A stretch of 64,000 nt of DNA, taken from NCBI GenBank assembly GCA_030512295.1, contig JAULSR010000001.1:930001-994000 (forward strand), in the 5' to 3' direction. The notes beneath the pieces are model-generated. The model did no database searches. It saw nothing but the letters and a program-made list of their open reading frames with translations, and was not told the DNA's origin. The stretch comes from Bombardia bombarda. Its lineage: Eukaryota; Ascomycota; Sordariomycetes; Sordariales; Lasiosphaeriaceae. Positions within the stretch are counted from its first letter, which is position 1. Each line of letters opens with the position of its first letter. A program made the position numbers and the translations under genes. Positions 43,501-52,627 of this stretch are shown here, piece by piece.

Positions 43501-45659
43501 TCTACCTCGCCGACGAGTTCCTCGAGGGGCCCCTCCTGGAGGAGGAATTCGAGCATCAGCTGAAAGCTCTCCGAACGCTTCGAGACACTGTGCCAGTTGA
43601 CCTGTTCACGCGTCTCGCTCAGTCGGTACTAAGACGACTGCAACCACGTATGCCAGAAGACAAAACCACCAGTGCATTTCAAGCCATTCGCCTCGTCGGT
43701 ATCCTCTCGCAGAGCGATCGCCCTTCAGCTGCATGCCCTCTCATCCGGGACGTTGTCATGGATTTGCAGGGCGATAGCGCGTGGCATCGACATGTTTTCA
43801 ACGCGGGGTTTCTCTCATCACTGTCTGCCAGAGACGCAAAGCTCTTTATGGAAGATATGGCGGATGCTATTATCGAGCGTGTACAAGCTCAGGCAAAGAC
43901 ATTCGCCCCCGCCGATACCACCGCCGCCACCACTACCACCACACCCAGCAGCAGCACCAGCAAGTCGCCATCAGCCATTAAAGTCACCACTATCAAGATG
44001 CTCGCCGAAATTCTGCATGGCGCAAACTTCATCGACAAACACGCTGCCTGTTCCATACTGGTGCGAATTCTCGCGCACGCCAGCCACATTGACATACGGG
44101 TTGCTGTGTTGGGCAGTCTATTCGGGATATTCAACACCACGACCGATGATGACTTGCGATGCATGGTCATAGACGCGTTCCGGACGTATGCGGTTCCTGC
44201 TGCAGCGTCGCTTAACGAGCGGCGTCCCATGACTGAGGAAGCATGGGCCAAGGCAGAAGGAGACGGTGGCGAGCTTCCCGAAATCGGGACTGACGCTCCG
44301 ATATTGTCCTTTTTGCTAGATAGTGAGGTTTACGTATGGAACCGGCCGGAGCTCGCTGAGTGGAAGGCGAAGTGGGCTACCGCGCTGGTAATGAAAACGC
44401 TGGAGCTATCGATCAAGAACTCAAGACGGTGGATGACGTTGTTTATGAAGAAAAACGACTTCTCTCTTCCGAACGGGGAGACACTACCGGCAGTTCCAGT
44501 CGTATTCGAATCTTTGGGTAATGCCCTGGAAAACTGGAGCGAGTACATATCGGCAGAGGACCTTGGGCTACTTAAACGTTACATCATGACGAGCCTGTCA
44601 CTTCCGCCCGGTATCGCTGCTATAAACGCAGCTGTCAGGAGCAATGCGGATCTTGCGGCGTCTGACGCAGGAAAGTACTGGCTAAAAGTATGGGACTACC
44701 AAAAAGACCATGGCACAGTGGCAGTGTTGGGTTTGGGAGCCGACCAGGCCGCGACATTACTGAACGACGTAAGGGTATCGTTGGGGCGTCATGAGACTCC
44801 CGGCATTACAGCCAAGTTGCTGCAAGATTGGATGCTAGAGATTGCTGATCTCCTCATCTATAGCGCCGATGTGAGCGCGCTGGAGAATCTGGTGCAGCAT
44901 CTCGCGGGGACTCCCGAACGGATTTACGCGCAGTCCTCGAAGGATTTGTGGACGGTGAACAGCTTACCGGTGATGGAGGAGATTGTGCGGCGCATCGACT
45001 CGTTAAGGACAGATGCCTGGCAAAAAAATGCGAAGCGGCGTCCAATGTATCTGCCGGATACATTCAAGATCAAGATCAAGATGCTGCGGTTCCCTGTCGC
45101 CCGTGGTGTTGGAGATTGGGGGGCGCCACAGGAGGACGTCAGCGTGTTTGTCGAGGAGGTCCGTGGCCTGATCAACGAGCTGCTGTCGCGCCACACGCCG
45201 TACCATTGGGATTGGGTGGTGCTGAAGAAAAGCATGATAGACACAATGTCGTTGAAAGAACACTTTTTGCCAGTTGCGTGCGAGCTGGGTGGAGGGGGAG
45301 GAGGTGCTGGTGTTGATGTCGGAGGAGACGATGATCGGATGTCGAGTATGGCAGAGTTCCTGGCGGTCGAGCTTGCAAGTGACCTGGTGGAGCTGGCAGT
45401 GGACCCTAGTGACGCGGATGTGCTGGAGAATACGAGAAAGATGTTATTGAGGTGGCGAGCGAGCGAGGTGGAAGTTGTGAGAGAGAGGGCAAGGGGGATA
45501 ATTGAAAAGATAAAGGGAGAGGCTAAGAAAAGGCATGGAAAGTGGGATAATCCGTATTGGGCGAGAGCGGAGGAGAAATGGAATAGTAAGAATGTTGGTG
45601 TTCAAGGGGGTGAGGATGGGGATAGGGTGGCTACTGAAGGTTACTGGGGTGATTTCTGA
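40524..45659 (+). CDS. Large intronless all-helical protein of unknown function (1711 aa)
   Basis: A single uninterrupted frame of 1711 residues, unusual beside its intron-rich neighbours. I chose MATTVVLDCGELRKAKPDQL as the start because it begins a folded-looking segment; the in-frame ATG at 40353 would add a Ser/Leu-rich leader. Composition and Leu/Ala periodicity suggest alpha-solenoid (HEAT/ARM-like) repeats, e.g. HSAFIRREAIKYLSRALRSE, VLVLSKIAEYAPDD and KMLAEILHGANFIDKHAACS. An internal Thr-rich linker (TTAATTTTTPSSSTS) separates two halves near residue 1145. There is no signal peptide or membrane helix. I recall similar uncharacterised HEAT-type proteins in related fungi, without a function. 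No catalytic motif seen. Confidence 0.8.
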   Translation: MATTVVLDCGELRKAKPDQLAGLLKNAIKVNNTEVLTAQLLSAVKTGALPPTILYVYIPVSRDPHVIIACLQQPHSAFIRREAIKYLSRALRSEETFRNTWDVLGGAPGIAALMREMSVDDVGLLCGALGRTCRSNGARAERQEKMHELLQLLCSLDPNEHAAEIQVERDPRPLRNAYKRIVKACPAEVCLLWDEKETWPERERQSFYHTHLYAYQQQKLESCFPRAGNATLSLGPLVPLMAIYRPISVLVLSKIAEYAPDDININDNEFMDSLVLPLVKHLRKRKSADGELQGRVWGLILECLKKWPQLAEKLVFMVGWDYTGIMVQAILWWTRTHAKASRAQAKAIVQSLLESAAKSNNLELYDMDDVLCKITSSRRYELLCMLLRHQKSYGFDIESPTDADKEKLKNLETKFPVQLFTMIPTQKALDLLDLLVEVQPYRTCIAPSAPNNSILSLSEEDGTSQADVIKLRCHLRSRNAEETGEDYPAKSYIESIIDQRIHKANTSRDWSGRAFWAKSALFLCIAYQSAELYSKTLQWARRFDKDRQTVHELYSWNTLATIEGLNLLCGIPILPCSAPAKPTTAVRAQIEASDKIIMQLLDAAAAGLREPDIPASDYASVGKLVTEVVRQRFLRAYGYQRHMHISDDEIYDLVWRPTIDMLIKVESFALQEAHEPLNFGSKVGMLNMGTKLSGLTEPAWKFLDNLAQARDELWYQTRVKRCPDVLSLSAPWPKGLPAHCLCPVDILQEPYKLPYVVSRAMTVVFADPKIVLCPPPKDTQITNAIQKFTDNYKACLDIYINGQVGHGDLVDKNARKELAWSWAVERLTGARMTKEESSRFWSANVFEKDLEYLRPESTWGSVPESDNPREPIEWNPGPAWYVSYPAMVAEYQEDAERELEPMCLDIMLLNDRYGNGSYSSKDKFSLNRLKTVPPRSKLPLYYYKWNNHHHYSKAEREGVVARMMLCVNSRHGTDTTFLMQPFPSADDARFPALYLADEFLEGPLLEEEFEHQLKALRTLRDTVPVDLFTRLAQSVLRRLQPRMPEDKTTSAFQAIRLVGILSQSDRPSAACPLIRDVVMDLQGDSAWHRHVFNAGFLSSLSARDAKLFMEDMADAIIERVQAQAKTFAPADTTAATTTTTPSSSTSKSPSAIKVTTIKMLAEILHGANFIDKHAACSILVRILAHASHIDIRVAVLGSLFGIFNTTTDDDLRCMVIDAFRTYAVPAAASLNERRPMTEEAWAKAEGDGGELPEIGTDAPILSFLLDSEVYVWNRPELAEWKAKWATALVMKTLELSIKNSRRWMTLFMKKNDFSLPNGETLPAVPVVFESLGNALENWSEYISAEDLGLLKRYIMTSLSLPPGIAAINAAVRSNADLAASDAGKYWLKVWDYQKDHGTVAVLGLGADQAATLLNDVRVSLGRHETPGITAKLLQDWMLEIADLLIYSADVSALENLVQHLAGTPERIYAQSSKDLWTVNSLPVMEEIVRRIDSLRTDAWQKNAKRRPMYLPDTFKIKIKMLRFPVARGVGDWGAPQEDVSVFVEEVRGLINELLSRHTPYHWDWVVLKKSMIDTMSLKEHFLPVACELGGGGGGAGVDVGGDDDRMSSMAEFLAVELASDLVELAVDPSDADVLENTRKMLLRWRASEVEVVRERARGIIEKIKGEAKKRHGKWDNPYWARAEEKWNSKNVGVQGGEDGDRVATEGYWGDF

Positions 45660-46513
45660 AGTATAAGAAGAATGCAGTTAGATTTAGATTGATGAATTCG
45701 TAAAGAAGGTTGTTAGATCATAGTTTATACATGCTCGTATGATGGAAAAATTCATTATCCCACTTGTTCAAGCAGTACTGCTGTCACTGCTGCTGTCCCT
45801 TCAATAGGTTTATTAGGAAATCCACATGGTCTTTATATAGTCAGCGCGTTGGCAAAGAGAGCCTGTCCCTGGTTCCCATGCATAAAATCAATCCACATGT
45901 GTTCCCGCAGGATGTCCCTTACATCATTCCACGACGATGGCGACAACCCGAGCGCGCCAAGGGTTAGGGCGAGATGGATACGGGATCAGTTGTTGATACC
46001 CCTGTCATGATGCCCCTAGACTTCATCTGTACTGGTCAGCTTTGCCTGCCAAGACTACATCGTTTTCCCTTTTGGGATCAGCGGCAGTTGGAACGAATGG
46101 CAGACTGCGAAGTGACGGTAGGAAGCTAGCTGGTTTTGGCTACTCCGATTGCCCACCTTCTCAGCCCCTTGGTCTTTGTAAATCTCTGTTGCTTCTGGCT
46201 ACATCAAAACCTACCATGGCCATCATTGATTTACCAATGGGAAGCTGACAAATAGATAGTTTTTCGTTGTGATATGTCAAGATAGCCTTGTTAGTTAGTG
46301 TAGTCAAGCTTTTTTACATCAACAGCGACCGCAAGAAGTACTTGTGCAACGATATAATCCAGTGCAGAGCTTCTTCTGAACGAGAAAGCCTTCTTAATAG
46401 TTATCGTGTATGTGACTGAAAAGGCGAAATTCGCGTTCCAAGATTGATCAACTTCATGCGTGCCCCCACCCCCCCCCTTTGAGAGACGGCTCTCGGAATT
46501 ACCCCTTTGGTGG
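45660..46513. other. Intergenic, convergent 3' flanks
   Basis: Contains interrupted C-runs at 46463-46477. No gene recognised. Confidence 0.5.
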
Positions 46514-49034
46514 TCAGATCAGCAGAACCGTCTTGAATGGAGCCCGAAGATCCACCCAAGACTTCATATACAACCGTGTCAGGCCAATCCTCTTATAATA
46601 AGGTCCTTCCCTTTTGACAATCATCGTGTTGACAAATGCAACAGTCTTAGGGAGTATGCCCTCGTTGTCTCGATGTCCCACAACCGGCTGTAGCCCAAAT
46701 CTATCTCGTTGAGATATGGATAAAGCCATGAAATCAAAGATCTCTTGGCCGTTTCTCAAAAGCCATGCTATCTGGTTGTCGTTGTCGTAGACATACGATT
46801 TGATTGGCTTGATATCTTCATCTTTTTGATTCAAGGCTTTTGCCTTAACGCAATCATCCCTATCTCCCGGTGCAATCCGCAACTGTGCAACTTGGGCGCG
46901 GGTAACAAGCATGCCGTCTCGAAGAGTGTTGACGGGAACATCAAGACTTGTAGCTACCATGCATGCAAATCTATTCCCAAATATTTCCACCCAGAACTTG
47001 TGATACGTATCCCATCGAGAGAAAACAGCCGATTCGAGCTCGCTAGCAGTCAGTGCCTCCCAGTTCGCCAGCTGATTGTGATCGATTCCCGCGTGCTCGA
47101 TCAAGCCACCAATCAGAGCTTTGGCCGTATGCAGATTAATTGAACTGCTGCAAATGAAGCCGGGCGGCACGTCGGAGCGTGGTGACACTGAAAGGGGCAG
47201 TATTGGCTGGAGCCTCAAATTGTGCATGTCGTCGTCCTGGACAACTGGTCGGAACCAGAGACATAAGCCGTGGTCAACAGACATGACACCCAAGTTTGGT
47301 TTATCATTAGGAGCTGATGCCCACGACCACGAGGGAAAATCTGACGTGGTAGGTTGCGGAACCTTGTTGACTATTCGTGACTCGGTGGGTCTAGGTTGGA
47401 AGCGATTAGGGACCCAAAGTAAAGCTTTGTCCAACTCAAGTAGTGGCAACCCGTAGTAGACACTTTCTCGGGAATACAAGGAGTTCAGAATTCCGGAAAA
47501 TGCGTTCACTAAGTCGGATGCATGACTGAGGTTACGAGCTCGGTATCTCCAGAGGTGTCTTTTGTAGGCATCCCACGGGTGCTCCGTTTTCCGAGCCAGG
47601 AGATTTTGTTTAAATCTATCATGGCCGTCGTCGTAGTCAGAATATGAAAGACTTGTGGTTGAGCTTGGATATCGAACTTTATCGTGAAGTGATGGGTCGA
47701 ATAACGGGTAAGATAGGTTCTCCTCGTGTGTAATGCGAACCGCACATTCGAAATAGATCTGTGATTTGGTGAAGAAAAGCTTCCGGCGGTTGAGGATTGC
47801 CTCCTGGTAGGTCCATCCACGGGAGTTCCAGGCCGAGGCATTAATTGCATCCCACAAGGGAGGCCGCTGCAAGTTGACCTGTATGCCCGCGCCCGAAACA
47901 ATGCGACTGATTTGTGGATCTCGGGGCTGGCTCACGCCTGTCAACCCAGAGTCCATGCCGATTCCGCAAGCCGCAACCAAAATCATCTTTGCGGTAGAGA
48001 AGATCTCTGACATGGCTTGTATTTGGGAGGACTTGTCGCCATCGTCATCTTGTAGGATACAAAAGCGGTCAACCCAAAGGTATTGCAAACCGAGGTTGTC
48101 GCAGACATTGATCGCGTCCCGGATGGTTGCTGGCAAGGATGATACGTTGATCGCTTCTGACAGCGAACTAAGGTTCCCTTTTGTCAACTTGGTGATACTA
48201 CCATCTTGCACTTCGCCCCAGACATAGCTTAAAGCTACATATTCGAGAGTGTTGGGTCCCGCAGCCATATTAGGCGCCAGAAGACGTCGATTTGGGACAT
48301 CTATAACTCTGAATTTGCTAGGCAGAACAAGATCCCGACCAGAGTTGCAAGACGAGTGAGTAGATCTGCATTGTTCAAGGCATGCTTTTAGAGGCTTCCA
48401 GTCTTGCACTGTTTGATCAACGGCTTCTCGAACCGAGTCACCCAAAGCTTCAAACCCTGATTGCGGTTTCTGAACAAGCACGAATTCAACTGGCTTGGCA
48501 CTCCATGATCGCAACTCAGGCCCTCGGACGCGCCACTGCACCTCATCGCTTCGCCACTTGGTCGCAGAAAGGTAGAGTGGGTATCCGATATTAGGATGCT
48601 CTTCCGCCGTTTGATATGCAGTCCAAAAGCTGGCAGAGGGGGCAAGTCTCGAGGCTCTCTGGTTGTGGGACAGGGATTATCGGCGGCTGGAGTTGAGTTT
48701 CGACGCAAAACGAGATATGCGCAAGTCGCAAATGGCGGCAAGATTTGCAGAGCTGGGTTTCCGCTTCCTCTTGAGACGAACAGACAACACAATCACCGTG
48801 GAAGAGCTTGGACAAGTTCACAGCTCTTCTGTCACCGCGGTACTGGAAGGGCTTTTCGCGGTCATAGTCATCACGGTAGGTGAACTGGTCTTGGTCGATT
48901 CGAAGACATTGGTCACAATCGGGATGAAGTCTGTGCAGGGGTGGTTCGAAATCTGAAAGCTCAAGGTCTTGGACGGTTGCGTCAACATCAGCGGCATCCG
49001 AGGAAGACGCACTGGAGGAGGGCGCAGTCGACAT
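46514..49034 (-). CDS. HET-domain protein (heterokaryon incompatibility type), frame interrupted
   Basis: Cytosolic protein with the HET domain, which in fungi triggers death of fused non-self cells or takes part in innate immunity. The first part, from 49034, is MSTAPSSSASSSDAADVDAT, then Cys-rich motifs (CDQC, CVVC, CKSC, CPLCQLL). The main part ends at 46514. The HET core shows LEYVALSYVWGEVQDGS, LPATIRDAINVCDNLGLQYL and WVDRFCILQDDDGDKSSQI, then AWNSRGWTYQEAILNRRKLF. The two parts are in different frames, changing at about 48600-48660: CPLCQLLD leaves frame, and AYQTAEEHPNIGYPLYLSAT resumes. No GT-AG pair fits without deleting the CxxC motifs. The change falls beside a TTTT/GG stretch, so it may be a sequence error or a true loss-of-function allele, common in HET genes. 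Intact product about 830 residues. Confidence 0.78.
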
Positions 49035-49668
49035 GATTGGTTATTGGCAAAAGTCAGTTGCGATGGAAACTATATTTGACTGGCGTTTGCTCGCTGTTCG
49101 GGCAGGCACGTCTGGAGCTGAGGGGCTGTCAGCATTGACTCGCCCCTCTTTAGACACGTAGTGCGCAGAAACGAAAGTCAGCTAAATCCGGTAAGTGCAT
49201 ACTTTTTCTAGGAAACGTCAGAACAGAGCCGTGACTTCCCTCTATAGTCTATACTGACGGCCTGTGCATGACAACTTCTCCCGCAACAACGCCGTCCCCA
49301 ACAACGTCGTCCCCAACACTACCCCCATACGGCCGTGAGACTTTGCGCGTGCAGAGTCACTTGACCTTCATCTCATGTTAGGTCCTTCTTATTTCGGGGC
49401 TACGAACAGGCCCATCTTGACCAGTGCCATGACACGCAGTCCCTCACAAGACCCTCCAGATCTCTTGTCCCATCTCGACAGGCGGACAAACAAAGGCTTT
49501 CGAAATGGGCGGTGAGGTCAACTGCTTTCTCCCGTCGAACTATTTAGTGCCGTAGCTTTCTCCTCTCGCAAACAAGATTTCTTCCTTCACAACCAACAAC
49601 TGCCTTGTCATCTACAACACTTTCCTCATAAACCAGCTCTTTTCAATATCTTCATATATCTGACAAAC
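49035..49668. other. Divergent promoter region, HET gene and Hce2 gene
   Basis: Separates divergent starts. No ORF. Pyrimidine-rich just upstream of 49669, typical of a fungal 5' leader. Confidence 0.5.
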
Positions 49669-50256
49669 ATGTTCGCGCTAAAGCCCATTATCGCCCTCCT
49701 GCTCGGCACTGCCGCGGCGACCGTCCATGCCGCCGCCATCGTCAACCGTGCCGCCGCGGTTAGCGCTCGCGTCCCCGCTGCACCCGAGCACTCCTTCGAC
49801 AAGAACCCCATCTCCTCATCCGTACCCTCTCGCATGCCCATTCCACCTGCTCCTACGCTCGTCGAATCCAAGGCCGGCAAGCGCGACGCGGTTCATAATC
49901 AGCAGTGCTCAGCTTCCCTCGATTTGCTGGACCAGACTTCGAACACCTCGCCACTGGCAAGCGACTGCCTCGTCATTGCCAGCAACATCAAGAATGGTGG
50001 CGAATGGAAGTTTGAGAGCGGGTCCCATCACCAGCTCGTCCAGTTCGGCACTTGCGCCTTTGGGGTCGAAACGCCCGGCACTCCGTGGGGCCACGAACTT
50101 AGGATCGGAAACAAAGACATCATTGACGCCATCAGCGAGTCCGTCACGCAGTTTGCAACGGGGGGCAAGTTGAACTCACTGGGCTATATGTATTGCTATG
50201 CTAGAGCCCTTGCTCTCCCGAACCGTGTCAAGTGGGGAATCTACCACAACCACTGA
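49669..50256 (+). CDS. Secreted Hce2-domain protein (Ecp2 effector homologue)
   Basis: Intronless, 195 residues, secreted. Signal peptide MFALKPIIALLLGTAAATVHA, then a Pro/Ser-rich spacer with a possible KR cleavage site (SKAGKRDAV). The Hce2 domain (homologues of Cladosporium fulvum ECP2) spans about 80-191: DQTSNTSPLASDCLVIASNI, FGTCAFGVETP, GNKDIIDAISESVTQF and the ending VKWGIY. The Cys residues near 79, 99, 128 and 175 suit two disulphides, as in the family. Hce2 proteins are host-interaction effectors in some plant pathogens and antagonism factors in others; this sequence alone does not decide. Confidence 0.85.
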   Translation: MFALKPIIALLLGTAAATVHAAAIVNRAAAVSARVPAAPEHSFDKNPISSSVPSRMPIPPAPTLVESKAGKRDAVHNQQCSASLDLLDQTSNTSPLASDCLVIASNIKNGGEWKFESGSHHQLVQFGTCAFGVETPGTPWGHELRIGNKDIIDAISESVTQFATGGKLNSLGYMYCYARALALPNRVKWGIYHNH

Positions 50257-50900
50257 TGACAGGGGCGCTCGCCGTACCAAGCGCACCATCACCTTAGACG
50301 ACAAGCCGGTCGTTTCACTCGCTCCTCCCGTCCTGGACGTCGCAGCCACCACGACACGTTGAAGCCGGGGCCATTGGTAGGATCGTTTGCTATGGAGATG
50401 TTGTGGCTTTTTGGGTTGGGGTAGGAAGGCGTCAGGGCTTGGGCGGGGTGCGTGGGATGGACTGCGGATTGTGAGATTAGGAGTTGTTGCCTCAACATGG
50501 ATTGTTAACCTGCATTGCAGGTTTTAGCTGATTGAGAAGAAACATGATATCGTATCTCAGCTTCAAAATCCCGGGTGCCTGCCCATTGGTACATACGTGA
50601 TCTGCACACACACACGAATGCGGAGTTGGTTGATGCAAAGACAGGGGATGTAAGTGCGAGATGCGTCGAATCGGTGCATTGGTGCCCGAGCTGGGCCGGT
50701 GCCGCTCGCGTTTTGGTGATCAAATGACCTTTTTGGGTTTGGAGGGCGTCCGTTCCCTTTCCTTTTGTCACATGTCGTCCTTCGGTTTCTTCTTGATCCC
50801 TTCAAAGTTCAACTTAGCCGGCAGTTGGTAATTCGATACTCAAACGGCACTCAACGGTCTCTCGCATTTGCAGATTTGAGCATTGAACGTCACTGTCAAT
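50257..50900. other. Intergenic, upstream of the GH5 gene
   Basis: Holds the Hce2 3' flank and the GH5 promoter. ORFs on both strands have no domain. Nothing else seen. Confidence 0.5.
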
Positions 50901-52597
50901 ATGGCTCCTTCAGCTCCAAAGGCTTGCCTCCGCGTCAGTGGGACAAACATTGTTGATGGCGACGGGAAGCCAGTGATTCTAAAAGGAGTAAGCATCGCTC
51001 CAACACTGCGGCACTTGTGTGTATGTTGACGTTTATTCTGACGTGTCTCAACAGTGCGCCACAGGCGGCCATACCAACATGGAGAACTTCATCACCGGCT
51101 ACCCAGGCCATGAGAGTGAGATGCGTGCCGCCATGTTGGAAGTTCTCGGTCGTGAGAAGTACGACTTCTTTTTTGACAAGGTTCTCGAATATACCGTTTC
51201 CCCTTTTGCAAATACCAAATTGAAACTAATACCCCTACCCAGTTCCTGGAATACTTCTTCACCCCCTCCGACGCCAAGTTCCTCGCCTCGCTCGGCCTCA
51301 ACTGCATCCGCATCCCCATCAACCACCGCCACTTCCTCGACAGCCTCAACCCGTCCGTCATCAAGCCCTCCGGCTTCAAGCTCATCGACCGCATCGTCGA
51401 GACCTGCGCTGCCGAGGGCCTCTTCACCATCCTCGACATGCACACCTTCCCCGGCGGGCAGAACCAGGGCTGGCACAGCGACTCGGGCATCCACAAGGCG
51501 CTGTTCTGGGAGTTCAAGGATCTCCAAGATAGAATGGTGGAGCTGTGGGTAGAGATTGCGAAGCATTATAAAGGGAATACGTGGGTGGCCGGGTATAACC
51601 CCATGAATGAACCTGCTGATCCGGACCACGTCAACCTGCAGGCCTGGTACGGCCGCGTCGAAAAGGCCATCCACGAGGTTGACCCCGGGCATGTCCTGTT
51701 CCTGGACGGGAACACGTATGCCATGGACTTTTCCGGGTTCAAGGAAGTGCTGCCCAACTGTGTGTATGCGATCCATGACTATGCGACTATGGGCTTCCCG
51801 GGGACGGGCGAGCCATACGTTGGCACGCCGGAGCAGAAGGAGGCGCTGCAGAGGGCTTATGAGCGGAAGGTGCAGTTTATGAAGGAGCGTGGTGTTCCGG
51901 TGAGTTTTCCAGAGTAACGTGCTGCAGACAAGCATGTGTATAGCTGACATGTGGAGGGTGGCTCTGAACGAACAGATCTGGAACGGCGAGTTTGGCCCCG
52001 TCTACGCGAATAAGGAGGACGACGACTATGAAAAGACCAACGAGCAGCGCTACAACCTGCTCGGCCAGCAGCTGTCCATCTACAAGAAGGACAAGATCAG
52101 CTGGAGTATTTGGCTATACAAGGATATTGATTTTCAGGGTGGGTAGCAGAACCTGCAATTTTACCACACATGATAAAGAAAGCTGCTAATAATTGTCCAA
52201 TTCAGGCATGGTCTATGCCGGCCCAGACACGCCGTATATGCGTCTCCTGAAGCCCTTTGTCGACAAGAAGAAATTCCTGGGCTTGGACAAATGGGGACGG
52301 GCCGACAGTTTGCACATCAAGCATATCTACGAACCCATCATCCAGCACTTCAAGGAGGAGATTCCGGCGCAGTTTGTCAACAAGCGGTATCCGCAGCAGT
52401 GGAAGATTGAGGGGCATATCCATCGCGTGCTGAGGGAGACGCTTTTCAGTGAAATCATGTGCTGGGAATATGCAAGCTACTTTGAGAACAAGAGCTTGGA
52501 GGAGCTGGATGAGCTGGCGGCGTCGTTTAAGCTGGAAAACTGTGTCAAGCGGGATGGGTTGAATGAGATATTGAGGGCCGATGCGGGTGAGAAGTGA
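50901..52597 (+). CDS. Glycoside hydrolase family 5 protein, non-secreted
   Basis: Retaining beta-glycosidase-type TIM barrel, 474 residues. Five exons: 50901-50987, 51055-51180, 51243-51899, 51976-52138 and 52206-52597. Intron 2 has a weak GTTCTC donor but must be removed to read DKFLEYFFTPSDAKFLASLG. Barrel landmarks: CIRIPINHRHF (strand 2), FTILDMHTFPGG (His after strand 3), the acid/base E194 in YNPMNEPADP, HDYATMGF, the nucleophile E295 in IWNGEFGPVY, and WSIWLYKD (strand 8 Trp). The C-terminal ~110 residues after the barrel are an extra helical segment. There is no signal peptide (MAPSAPKACLRVSG), so it should act inside the cell, perhaps on glycolipids or glucan fragments. It ends 30 bp from the stop of the converging sedolisin gene. 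Confidence 0.9.
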
Positions 52598-52627
52598 AGA
52601 GATTTTTAACAGTGCATTGCAGCATTA

